Part shown: piece by piece, positions 46,221 to 58,400 of the stretch
How the letters are laid out: the number at the start of each line of letters is the position of its first letter
Position numbering within the stretch: position 1 is the first letter of the stretch
From: Anastrepha obliqua
Lineage: Eukaryota > Arthropoda > Insecta > Diptera > Tephritidae
Direction: 5' to 3'
NCBI RefSeq assembly: GCF_027943255.1
Contig: NC_072892.1
Span: 19,057,792-19,121,791, forward strand
Length of the DNA stretch: 64,000 nucleotides
The notes under the pieces: model-generated
Seen by the model: the letters and a program-made list of their open reading frames with translations, nothing else
Databases searched by the model: none
Told to the model about the DNA's origin: nothing
Translations under genes and position numbers: made by a program

Positions 46221-47220
46221 TTGGATTATCTTTTTGAAGGTATGGTGGAGCAAGTAGAGAAGGTACGGTCACCTAAGTATCCTATATTAAATAAAACCAA
46301 CTCAACCCTCTGTTTCACAAAAGGATGCACAGTTACCTTTCCTGAGAAGATCGAGTGGAAAACAAACCCAAAATGGATGAATGATGATTCACAAAAATGC
46401 TGCACTGATGGATCAAAAACACCTTATGGTGAAGGAGCAGGAGTAGTGGGACCCAGAATCCACAAATCATTCACTCTCACCAGGGACACCACCTATTTCC
46501 AAGCGGAATTATACGCAATAATGGAAGCAGCAAACATCATGCAACGTAGAAACCACAAGAGAGTAGAGATCAGAATACTCTCGGACAGCCAATTAGTTCT
46601 AAAAGCTTTGATAGCTATACCTACAACTCAAAAACTCTCTTAGAATGCCACAAGGCACTCAATAACCTGGCATCCAAAATCAATGTCTCATTAATTTGGG
46701 TACCAGGGCATGAGGGATATGACGGCAATGAAAAGGCAGACTTTCAAGCCAAAAAAGGGGCAGATGTAAATTTCATCGGACCTAGTCTCATGTTTGGATT
46801 TAAAAAAAAAACAGCCTAAAACAAAAAGTAAAATACTGGGCCAAAACTCTAATAAATAAGCATTGGAACAACGTAGAGGGTCTTAGACACTCCAAAAAGT
46901 TCTTAAGTTTCAATGCTAAAAGAGCTAACACGGCCCTCACGTTAAACAAAAAGAGCATTCGCACTCTCACAGGCGCCCTCACGGGTCACTTCACTTGCAC
47001 AAACACTTACGTAAATTAGGCATAACTAACACCAGCACCTGCAGATTTTGCTGCGAAGATGAGGAGTCTATAGAACATCTCATTATCGAATGTCCGGGGT
47101 TGACGCATAGAAGGAAAAGGTTTTTAAACAAGTCCATGCTTACAGATGAAGACCTTCAATCAATCCCTCAGAAGGGGCTGGTACAATTCATAAGCATACT
47201 TAACAGTCAATAGACAGCAT
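46221..47220 (+). pseudogene. Non-LTR retrotransposon RNase H and zinc-knuckle fragment
   Basis: One frame (46221-46643) has CCTDGSKTPYGEGAGVV (first Asp), TYFQAELYAIMEAANIM (Glu) and RILSDSQLVLKAL (Asp). IWVPGHEGYDGNEKADFQAKKGA follows after a frameshift. A clean end (46995-47213) reads CRFCCEDEESIEHLIIECPGL. No RT remains. A stop falls within RNase H. Confidence 0.82.
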
Positions 47221-47797
47221 AGGGTGCACAATAGATCAATATGGTCGCAGAGCTAAAGGTCCATACCTTAACCCTTTACTACCATTAACCATCTTTTTGA
47301 AGGTGCGTTTTTTATTCGCCAAACTGAAATAAATCAGTGAATTATTTTTAAAACTATTCAAAATAAATAAGTTAATAAATGGAGAAAACAAAGGCAACAC
47401 TGCTCTTTAATCTACACTTTCTAAGGGCGAATAAAGGGGAAAGGGTCAGATCTTAAATTTATCGTGACAGAATTATTATTTTTTATTAATGCTTTTAATT
47501 TTTTTGTTAAAATTAACATTTTTGGTAAAAGTGGCTAATTTTTTATTTCGGATTGAAAATAAATTAAATTTTAATTCATAGGACGACAATTCTGATGACG
47601 TACGGGCGATCCCGAGTTAGGTTTTGCAATTTTTTTTTATCTTTGAGTGTGTGGAAAAATTTAGTAGTTTTTTTTTTTAATAAAAATGCGTTAGGTTAGG
47701 TTTGGAAGCCGCATCGCACATAGAGACAGCGATGCTACTTAGTCCACGAAACAGGTCCGTTATGAGCCAAAAAAGCTTTAAATTCGTACAAAAATAA
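47221..47797. other. Spacer, probably LINE 3' UTR then unrecognised DNA
   Basis: Directly after the LINE end; A/T-rich from 47450. No feature is supported. Confidence 0.35.
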
Positions 47798-48106
47798 AAA
47801 ATGAATAGTCGGCGTGTACACTTCTGTTGGGTGTTTCACCGAGCTTCTCCTTCTATTGATGGCGTTTGTCTTGATATCCTTCCACAAATGGAGGGACCTA
47901 CAGTTTCAAGCCGACTCCGAGCGGCAAATGGTTTTTTTATGAGGAGCTTTTTCATGGCAGAAGTACAGTCGGAGGTTTGCCATTGCCGAGGGGCGACCGC
48001 TATTAGAAACAACTTTTTCTATCATTGTGCTGTTTCATGCCCAGAGATTCGAGCCTACACACTCCCGAATAGTAGTCACGCACAAACTCATTCGACCACG
48101 GCGGCC
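47798..48106 (-). repeat. SINE, near full length
   Basis: Minus-strand copy from the 3' end (GTGTACACTTCTGTTGGGTG) through CCACAAATGGAGGGACCTAC to the tRNA-like head GGCCGCCGTGGTCGAATGAG near 48106. Confidence 0.85.
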
Positions 48107-48500
48107 TCTTATGGCACCTTTCTGGTCTAGAGACGTGAAAATTGAAGGCGTTGAAAATTGGAGAAGAACAATTGAAATCAGTTGAAAATCATTTTTATTC
48201 ATTAGATCAATTCTTTATTTACAATAATAAAAAAAATTGCTTACCCTGACGTAACACATGTCACTGGCGTAACTGATCGGGCTGCTCAGGTATGTCTGAA
48301 AAAAAAATCGTTCGATTATTCATTAGGAGATATGTCGCTATGGTGGCTAGCAGATTTACAAAAAAAAATTGTTCTAGATATTTTATCTGTTTATTGGAAA
48401 AAAGGATTTTTTTTCACGTTCTCGCTGTAGAAAAAAATAGAAAAATTGATTATAAAATTATAATTCTGCTACCTGCAAGAGCCACAAGTTTACTCAATAA
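48107..48500. other. Spacer without recognised content
   Basis: A/T-rich; no gene or element is supported. Confidence 0.35.
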
Positions 48501-48519
48501 CATACAATATTAAAAATTC

Positions 48520-48619
48520 AAAGAGTCGAAGGCCTTGGCTGCTAGCACTCCTGTTAGTTATTAAGTATAATAATTGTATTGTTGTACCTAATCATAATAA
48601 ATAAAAAAAATAAAATAAA
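48520..48619 (+). mobile_element. Probable LINE 3' end with A-rich tail
   Basis: CTGCTAGCACTCCTGTTAGT followed by ATTGTATTGTTGTACC and AATAAATAAAAAAAATAAAA looks like a Jockey-type 3' UTR and tail. There is no coding part. Confidence 0.5.
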
Positions 48620-48834
48620 AATTCAAATCAATCGGTTCCGTACTTTTTGAGAAATTACCAACGCCAAGTCGGAAAAAATAGTTTCGAGAAAAACACGATT
48701 AAAATTTCAAGTGCCTGGACGTCGTACTCCAAACCGGTCTCGTTTTAAAGGACTGTAAGTATATTTTTGAAAGTATAAACTATCATAACATGAAAAAAAT
48801 CGATTTTTTCGAAATTCTAGACCAGAAAGGTGCC
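48620..48834. mobile_element. Right part of a TTAA-flanked MITE
   Basis: Similar to 16130-16387, including GTTTCGAGAAAAACACG, and ends TTCTAGACCAGAAAGGTGCC before TTAA (48835-48838). The left end is replaced by LINE sequence. Confidence 0.65.
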
Positions 48835-48838
48835 TTAA

Positions 48839-49188
48839 TTCGTATAGAATGCAAAAATACTTATAAATACGTGGGTACATAATTTTTCGACCCCTAGTCT
48901 TTAGACTACACCCTGAAGTCTGTAAATATCGGACCACACTAATCTTCTGCACCCTAGCGCCTACGGGTCCGGCTGTTGCAAACGTTTTGCTTGCCAACCG
49001 TTAGGACAGTGAATTACTTTCCCTGCCTTAAAGTAATATTTAGCACTCATTAACTTTGCTGAAACTCTGTGCGACGAGCTTATTTTATGCCTAAACGAAT
49101 AACATTTGTTCACTTCTAAATTAAAGCTGTGTTCAGGGCAGCCGTGTTTTCAGCCACCAGGAAACCTGCCGTGAAAGACAAAAATATA
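48839..49188. other. Spacer without recognised content
   Basis: No gene or element is supported. Confidence 0.35.
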
Positions 49189-49439
49189 CAGTGGCTCACA
49201 GCTTATTTCATGCAGGCGAACTACTAAAACTACGAATGCTGTATTTTGAAAGCTAAACCTTTTTTGAAAAAATTTAAATATCAAATAATTTATACGCAAT
49301 TGCAGTATAAAAAAGGTACTTCATATATTTTTTTAAGTTTCTAACAAAAAATTTAAAAATACAGAGCAGTTCAAAATTTTATGTCACAGCTTATTTCATG
49401 CGTTATTCATTTGTTCTTAAATTTAAGTTAAACTAATGA

Positions 49440-50184
49440 TTTTCATTACTTCCGGTCCGATTTTGTTCTACTTCTCCAAAATTACGGTCTTTATCTGATC
49501 TCTAATGCTTTGGAATAGATTATCTTTTAGAATATTGAGGTACATTGTTTTGTCCATAATACCCTCGACAAACCCAAAATTTCCTACTCCGGCTGCTGAC
49601 AAACATGCCCATACCATTACACTGCCACGACCATGTTTCACAGTCGGTTTTATGTTCTTTTGTGGAGCTCTGTATTAGGTTTACGCCAGACGTAAGACAT
49701 TCCATCTGAGCCGAATAGGTTGAATTTGGACTCGTCAGAAAATATTACCATTTTCCAAAAATCAAAATCTTCAATTTCGACCGATCTAGCGAATGCAACT
49801 CGCCTCAATTGATTTTTTTATTTATGAATGGCTTCCTTCGTGCTACTCGACCATTAAAGTCCTTTTTACGTAGTACGCGTCGCACTGTTTCGACGCAACA
49901 TGATTTGCCCACTTCCTGCTGAATTTCGTTTAGCAATTTTGGAGCCGATAGCATTGGGTTTTCTTTTATTTTTCGAACAGTTAAACGCTCATCACGTTCG
50001 TCAAAAATTTTATTTGAGACACATCGGCCTTTATTTTGCACCCGATTTTCATGAAGCGTTTAATGATACTTTGTACTGTAGCACTACGCAAACAAACTAT
50101 TTCCGCAATTTTTCGCTGCGACCAGTTCTCGCTGTTCAATCGTAGTACGTCGGCCCATTTTTTATATATTTTTATATTGTCCAC
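49440..50184 (-). pseudogene. Tc1-type transposase with frameshifts
   Basis: Read from 50184: MDNIKIYKKWADVLRLNSEN, a paired-type HTH (QRKIAEIVCLRSATVQSIIKRF), then in another frame DERLTVRKIKENPMLSAPKL and CVETVRRVLRKKDFNGRVA, then VIFSDESKFNLFGSDG (first Asp region) and VKHGRGSVMVWACLSAAGVGNFGFV. The C-terminal third, with the last Asp or Glu, is missing or unreadable. Confidence 0.82.
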
Positions 50185-50210
50185 TTGGCGATCACAGATA
50201 TACTAAAAAT

Positions 50211-51403
50211 TCATGATGGAAAGAATAATGAGATGGCGCCTATCGTGGTCCCGTTACTTTGCGCTCAGCGAATTTGACAACTAGTTACGTGATTTTAGCT
50301 CCAGTATGGCTAGATTACCATTTTCGTAACTTGATTTAGCATTTTTTTTTTTGTTATTTAGTCTCGGAGTTTTAGTTCTTTCTTCATGACATTTTTCTAG
50401 CTGTTCTAATTAAAATGTCATGTTTATAATTTTTGTAAAATATACATTTTTTAATAATTATTTAAATAATTCACTCAGTTTTATTTAGCTTTACTCTTTT
50501 AACATCTGGTGGCATTGCCCGCGATTGCAGGTGTTGTTGGTGTTCTTCTGCTTTCGGCAGTCAAATCTCTCTCTCGCTATTACAATGTTGCCTAGCTTTG
50601 GATATAAAAACGCACTAAAATGCCCATTCAAAGAAAATAATCCAACAAATTTTTATTGAATCACTTAAAGAACTTTGTATGCGTGACAAATTGTCTTTAA
50701 AATGTGCGTTTTCTTAAATAAATGTGTTATGCTTATGTACAATTTAATTTATGAGTTTTTGTTTTAAGCGAGACTCTTTTGTTAAGCGAACGACTTTTTT
50801 ATATTAGTATATTTGAAATTATGTAACTAGATAAGGTACTCTTTTTGTAAAAATGTCAGTATGGTTTCTTTAGTATTTTCTGGTATTGTTGTTTATTTTT
50901 ACAATGAATATAACTCTTAATGTCCTATGTCTCACTAAGGATTGATGACCGGAAGAAACGATTACACCTCTATGGTTTTAATTCGCATTCAATAAATTCA
51001 AAGGCTTTTTAAAATGTGTAAAAAGGTTTTCAATCGTAAGAAGAGTTAAGAGAGGGGCATTTCATATTTTTGCATAGCCTTAAATGGAGCCAAAAATTAA
51101 ATTTGCTTTTTCAAATTATCAAATTTTATAAGAGTAAACAAATTTTCATTAGCACTAAAATCTTCTCAGAGTGGCCTTTTTTAAACTTCTTTTGTATAAC
51201 AATACAGTTTTTTTTAACTTAAAGTTTCGGTAGCTTTAAATTAATAAAAAGGAACAAACACGAAACTTCAAAATTTTCGCATTTTCGGTATAAAAAAGAA
51301 CTAAATTTATTGCGAAGAGCAAATGGTTGGCAATACTGCACAACTCAGCAAACGTGACGTCACGTACGCTCTAATGGGCGCAATCTTCTTTCTATCATTC
51401 TTG
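50211..51403. mobile_element. 1.19 kb non-autonomous DNA element, copy 2 (inverted)
   Basis: Reverse-complement counterpart of 18914-20104 over its whole length (1193 versus 1191 bp). Flanks CTAAAAAT and CTAAAAAC agree at 7 of 8 bases. It sits in the leader of the Tc1-type element. The left end reads TCATGATGGAAAGAATAATG and the right end is the inverse of CAAGAATGATAGAAAG. Confidence 0.88.
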
Positions 51404-51732
51404 CTAAAAACTGCATAGAACAATAACTGTGCGATAGTTACATAAACTAGAAATTCAAAATACTGTTAACCAAGCGACTAGCCGCCGTCACAACATAAAC
51501 AAGTGTTTGAATGAAATAAGCTCTGAGCAAAGATACCGCATTGTGGTTGCATTTCATCCCGTAGTGTGAGTGGGCCTATATTTCCACGAATTCTGCTCTA
51601 CTCATTATGTTAGCAAGTCATATAACTAAATACATTACATTAACATTTTTTTTTAAATTGTGACAATTTTTCCTTCTGCAATAATTTAAATTCATAAACT
51701 GAAACTGCATGAAATAGCTGTGAGCGACTGTA

Positions 51733-52416
51733 TGTTGCAATCAGACACAGCCTACATTTAAAATAGTAGGTACCAATATTGCACATGCACACACACATAT
51801 TTTTCCAAAAAGACATTGGAGCGACTTCGAGAGCCACATCATCGTTTGCGTCGCCAACAACACATCGTTTAGTCTACACGAAACACTGTGCAGGTAGAGT
51901 AACATTTTCTAATCTGAATAAAGCTTTCAAAATCATATTTTATAAGTTTAATTTGAGGGAAGCTTTTTCAGTAGCTTCCTAATCAAAATCAGCTGTTATT
52001 GCGCCGCAACAAAATACAAGTTTTATCTCCCGCGCTCGTTGCTTGCCGCTGAGTGAGTGCGCTGTGCTGAGAGTGAGTAAGATAATAAATCACACATTGT
52101 ATACTATTTAACGGGGACAGCAACAAAAACACAAAGTTAACTGCTTTAGCAAGCGATAAACACAAGCACGTGAGAGCCAACACTATTGCTGTGCTGGTGA
52201 GATTTGTGAGGTTCATAGAAGCGCAACACAGCGCCGATCGCCACTACCCCAAAAGCAGCGACTCAGCTACACATCGACGGCCGGTTATCACAAAGGGAGT
52301 TAATTTGTGTCAGGTGACTATTAAAAAACTAAGAAAATCAAAAGCGCACTAAATGAAATTTACAAAAGCCCTAAAAAACTAGGTTTCATAAAAATATTTG
52401 CTCACAAAATATAGCA
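51733..52416. other. Upstream region and 5' UTR of gene C
   Basis: Non-coding sequence leading to ATG 52417. No clear TATA box. Short frames here have no recognisable motif. Confidence 0.4.
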
Positions 52417-55400
52417 ATGGGAACAGGCGCCAAAAATTACCAGCCACCGGAATGGATTACAGCCGAATTTCTGCAGGACGTGCTGAAGGAGTACTTCAAA
52501 GATAACACGTTGGAAGTGCACGAGTTGGTGGTGAAGAGCGCATTAAATGGTGAGAAAGGTAGCGGCTATGCCAGCGAAATGCACCGTGCCACTTTCAACT
52601 TGGCACGGAAGGACGGCAACGGCCGCTTTTCGGTGATCGTCAAAGTGAGTAATGCATCAAGTCTGCTATGGTGAAGCTTTGTGAATATTGCCATAACAGC
52701 TAACTGATTATATTTCATTCATTCATTCACTCTAGGATCACCCAAAGGGCTACACTGGTGTTGTTGCGCACAAGAGTAAACTGTTCAAACGTGAAATATT
52801 GGCGTATAAAGAAATACTTCCCCGCGTGGAGGAATTGCTGGCTTCTATTGGTGATAAAACCAAAATTGCACCCGCCTGTTACTACACCACCGAGACACCT
52901 GAGCCGTTCCTTGTGCTTGAGGATATGCAACTAACGGGTTTTGAGAACTTTGAAAGGTGCCGTTTGCTCAATCTAGACTACACTTTGCCAACCATTGAAA
53001 AGCTAGCCAAGGTGCATGCTTGTTCTGCAGTTATAGCGAAAGAGACACCCGAGGTTTTAGAGTTCTTCCAAGAAACACCAATTTCCAGAAATCCAGAACG
53101 CAAGGATTTTCTTAGCTTCTTTCCGGTGAATATACGCTGTGTTGCCGAAGAGTTGACCCATTGGAAGGGTTATGAAGAGATCACTGAAAAAATGTTTACA
53201 TTGGCTGAAAACGTGCTTCAGAATGCTGTGGAAATGTATGAATCGCACGACCAAGGCTTCCGTGTGCTCAATATGGCCGATTTGTGGATCGACAACCTGA
53301 TGTTCCATGTCAACAATGACACGAAAGAGCCCGATGATGTGGTTATGGTGAGTATTTTGAAATGGCCTGCAACAGAATGAACTCATTTCATAATTTACTT
53401 GCAGTTGGATTTCCAATTATCATATTACGGTTCGCCGGCCATGGATCTGAATTACTTCCTTTTCGGTTCGCTAAACGAAAATGTACGGAAGGTGCATTTC
53501 AAATTCATAGTGCGTGAATATCATCGTATTTTGAAGGAAACACTCGAGAAGCTGCATTACAGCGGTGAAATACCTACGCTGAAGGACATAAACATTGCGC
53601 TTATACAGAATAGCCTGCAAGGTAAGAACTTAGTTGTTAACTCTATATTCAGCTAATAAGTCTGGGCAGCCTTTTTTGTAACAATTTTAAATATTATTTA
53701 AGTATTCACGAAATTCCATGTACGAGCACTTTCCTAAAATTGTGCTATTCATGTAAAATTACAAGTATAGTAGAAGCCCGATAAGTACAATTGGAAAATT
53801 TCAACAATGATTGCACTTAGCGAAAAATTGCACTTTTGCGAATTTCTCCTGTAGATCGAGGAATACCTAGGGAAAAATATTTTAACTCTATTCAATGCAA
53901 TTAATGAGCTCAAAAGGTCGATATTCAAGAAAAATGAACACATATTTATTGAAATTAATACAAAGAGATCAATGCGGAAGGACATATGAGTGTGTGCTCC
54001 AAAATACAATTATTTTTTTTGGAAAAACTTTGTTATTTTCGATTGAGTTTTCTCGTAACACTTTTCAAGTGCTTTTGATCGGATATCATGCAAACAAGCG
54101 ATCTGATTGAATGACAGTACATCGTTCTGTTCACCCCATTTCAAAATTGTATTGACACAGCCAAAAATCGATTCATGCTGGACTTTTTCGGTTGTTTCTT
54201 CTTGAGTAGTATCTACGGGTTCATTGGCTTCACTATCACCTTCATCTATTCCTAATTCCAAATCCCAATTGCGGATTTCATCTGTGTCTGCTTCACGCGC
54301 ATAGTTTTCGACCATCTCATTTAACCGTTGTAATCCTCCAACAAGAAGGGGGTCGTCAATTTCGATATCCAATGGCATATCGTCTGGATTAGATTCAATA
54401 ATCGCGTCAACTGTTGGGATTGTACCCAATACGCTTTTCCAGCATTTAGCGATCGTTTCAGGGAGCAATTTCCCCCATGCTTGGGTCAACATGATCACGG
54501 CGGTTTTCAAATCAATTTTCTTCAATAGTTCATGTAATGAAGAATCTTTTTCACTAATTATGGTTTCCATTAGCAATGTTTTGTATTGAATTTTTGTCAA
54601 GTTAATAACACCTTGACCCATTGGCTGTAAAATCGCTGTGCAATTGGCCGGAAAATACATCACTTCGATCTCACCACAAACTAATTCTTGTTCGGGCGGA
54701 TGAGATGGGGCTTGATCCGGCAAGAGTAATGCTTTGGGTGGAACATCATTTTCTTTGGCGAATTTTTTCACTTTTTCGACAAAATTATCAAAGAACCACT
54801 TTTTGAAAATATCTCGCGTCATCCAAGCAGTCGTGTTGCTAGCATAATTCACCGAAAATTTTGAAAACAACGCGGATTCATAGATTTGCCGATCATTAAT
54901 GGTTTTATTTTGTGGCTGCCATCACCATTTGCACACAAAAGAACACTGATTCGATCTTTTGAAGCCTGGAGCATTCTTTTCATCTTTCGAAACGTAGGTT
55001 TTATTTGGCAAAAGTTTCCAAAACAGCCCCGTTTCATAAGCATTATATATTTGTGATGTTACATATCCTTTTTCAGCGATTTTCGCCGTCAATTTTTCCT
55101 TAAATGGCTCAATGGCTTCTGGATCACAAGATAATGATTCACCAGTCACAGTCAAATAGCGAAGTCCGAAGCGTTTCTTGAATCGCGAAAACCATTCATC
55201 ACTTGCATTGAATTGTTCTCCATCCTTTTTTATTTCATCAAATATTTTTAATGCTTTGCTTTTCAATATCAAGCTAGAAACAGGAGCATTTCGTCGCCGC
55301 TGATTCATGAAAAACTGGTACAAACGCTTCTCGAGCTCTGGATGATTGCCAAACCGCAAAGTTTTCCGTTTATTTCCAAGTGAAAATGAATTGTATGCAT

Positions 55401-58400
55401 TTTCTTTTAATGAACGGGATTGTTTCGGCAAATTGTTGCGCAATCAACTTTGTATTCGAATGCAAGATCTCGTTGTTTAACGCCTTTTTCAATTTTTTGG
55501 AGAATCTCATCTCTTTCTTTCAATGTAAGAAAATGTAGATTCTTTTTCACTTTTCCCTTGATTTTATTTGATGAAAGCAAAAAAAATGATTCAAACTCCG
55601 AACGATTGTTTTACTCTCAAGAACCAGCTTGAAACTAACGCGTGTTGAATGTCACAAACGATTCGATGCCATATTTTATGATATCAGCGCTACAATTTTA
55701 CAGTTATTTGTAAAAATCAAAAATCACAAAGCGTAAGAACAATGTTTTTGGTCGCAATAATTCCGAGAACCATAACTGTGCATAGCTATAAAGCTGTGTC
55801 TTCGCGCGCGATGAACGCAAATACATTGCCGTATTAAGTAAAAAATTTCTTCGAACAAGAATTCTTTTGCGCCCGAAAATTGCAATTTTTTATTGCTCTT
55901 TTCGAGTTTTCTATGGACTCAAAATCGAATTGTACTTTCCGCGAAATTGCAGCTATCGGTATTGCACTTATCGGGCTTCTACTGTATGTGAGAATTTGTG
56001 AGGAAAGATAATGACGATGGCCAGGGCAAACCAGCGCACGAAGTCAGCAGAGCTACTTCAGACTGAAATCCACACTAAGCACGAAATAGAGGCGCCAAAA
56101 TTAAGCGGCGTTAATCTTATGCTAACCCAACAGGTAAAATACTTACGTGTTATCTTAGATCCCAAACTCAGCTGGAGGTCCAAGGTAGATTACAGGGTAA
56201 AGAAAACGAATATAGCACTTTACACGTGTATAAAAATGTAGGGTAAAAAATGGGGTATCCAACCAAAACTATCCAACACAGCCATTGTAAGGCTAATACT
56301 ACCATATGCGGCACTAGTCCGGTGACCCGCAATAGAAAAGAAGTACAACCTAACCAAGCTGAACAAGATACAAATAACAACGTGTATATCAACTACAGGA
56401 GCGCTTAGCATCAGTCCTACGAAAGCGCTCAATGTACTAACTCATCTATTACCATTAGACTTAAATATAAAAACAATCGCTACTTGCAGCGCGGTGAGAC
56501 TCAGAGATATAGAAAGCTGGACAACAAGATCGTACGGTCACAGCAAGATCTTCTTACAGGGACTCTCGCTGCTCAAAAACAAATCAGACTACACAATCCC
56601 GGACCTTAACTTCAAGAAAGATTTTACGGTACATTTTCCACCGAGAGCCGAATGGGGCAAAGGGAAGGTGATTGTAAGATATGATATTCAAATCTACACT
56701 GACGGGTCTAAGATGAACTGTGGTGTGAGAGCTGGCTTCCATTCGGAACCGCTCAACCTATCTCAGTCAATTCGACTTCCTGACTATGCCAGCGTCTTCC
56801 AGGCAAAACTACTTGCGATCAGAGAAGCAGCCACTAAAACTCTACAAGGAAGTTGGTGCACGAGTAGCTATCTTTTAAGACAGTCAAGCAGCTATCAAGG
56901 CCTTAGGTTCCGATTCCACCTCATTCAAACTAGTCTTACAGTGTAGAGAGGAACTGAAATTGCTTAGTGATTGTCTTAAATTACTCTGATGTGGGTCACT
57001 GCAACCCTTTTAGGTCATTGGAATGTAGGGGATCATGCAGCCAGACGCAACCTCCCTTTCAATCCTATCTACAGAAGCTGTCAAGCGGAAGGGGTGAAGG
57101 AAAGTATTTTCCACTACTAATGTGAATGTCCAGGGCTAGCTAGGGCAAGACTTCGCTCTTTCGGTAAGCCTTTCTTGCAGCAAACTAGTGGGATCTCAGA
57201 CAGAATTTGCTGCAATACCTCGGACAAAATGGATCTGACTTAGAAAAACACAAAAAAACATCATCACACGAGACCAGTGGTAATAAAACGGTGCTGGTCG
57301 CTAATTCGGATTATTTCAGTAGAAATACTCAACCACTTCAACAACAACAACAACAACAGAGGACGTCCCAGGGGATCATGGCGACGTATAGACGAAAACC
57401 TGAGGTGGACACAGATTAAGGCAAAAGCTGAAAACCGAAACCTATGGAAATCAATTGTTCTGAGACTATGCGCCCAGTGACCGGAGCGATAGTAATCAAT
57501 CATCATCGTATATAATTGGCGCCTACACCCTTTTCGATTATTTGGCAGAGCTCCTTCTCCTATTTGATGTGTGCGTCTTGATGTTTTTTGCAGAAATGGA
57601 GGGCTTACAGTTTTACGCCGCCTCCGAACATCACATGGTTTTTTATGAGGAGGTCTTTCATGACAAAAATACACTCAGATGTTTGTTATTGCCTGCCGAG
57701 GAGCGATTGCCATTAGAAAAACGTATTCTATTAATTGGTGTTTTGTGTCCGCAGTTTCCAATCTGCGCACTTGCGAACGATAGTCACGCATCAACCCATT
57801 CGTCTACGGTGACTCCCGTTAGTAAGAAAAGGCAAAATATGGTTAGCCCTATTAAGTCTGAATGTGACATTTGAGAAACGGAGAGTTCATGCCATTAACT
57901 CGCCCTAATCCGCGTGCTTGTTTTAGTAGGCGACTCAAAAACAAGAACGGACAAGACCGACTTCCCGCCGAGCTATACAAAGCTGGAGCTCCAGAGCTGA
58001 CAAACAGTATGCATCAGCTCCTTTGCAGGATATGATCGGATGAGAGCATGCCAAGCGAAAGGAACCTGAGTGTGCTGGAAGAATGGTAATTATGCAATCT
58101 GCGCAAATTAACGCGGGATAAGCCTGTTTAACATCGCATCAAGGTCCTGTCGAGCGTATTGTGTGAGAGAATGAACTCCATGGTCAACAAACTGATTGGG
58201 CTCTATCAGTTCCTGGTAAGTCCATCATAGACCAAATCTTCACAATACGCCAAATGCTGCCGAAAGCCTACGAAAAACAACTCGACACGCACCACCTCTG
58301 CGTCGATTTCAAAGCCGCCTTTTCTTTGAAATAACCTCTCCCAGCCGTTCGATACCAAGCGAGATTTCAGACAGGACGATTCTCTATCTCATGACTTTTT

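Larger units (their letters stand above)
49189..51730 (-). mobile_element. Tc1-type element with paired repeats at each end, split by a second transposon
   Basis: The outer ends CAGTGGCTCACAGCTTATTT and (reversed) CAGTCGCTCACAGCTATTTC are flanked by TA (49187-49188 and 51731-51732). A second copy of the motif lies inward on each side (49382-49403 and about 51509-51532), an IR/DR layout known from some Tc1 elements. The transposase is on the minus strand between 50184 and about 49440. A 1.19 kb non-autonomous element sits at 50211-51403 in the leader. Confidence 0.87.

Noticed and set aside
57264..57674. A 136-codon minus frame across LINE ends and SINE
   Set aside because: It crosses boundaries of unrelated repeats, so it cannot be a real protein.
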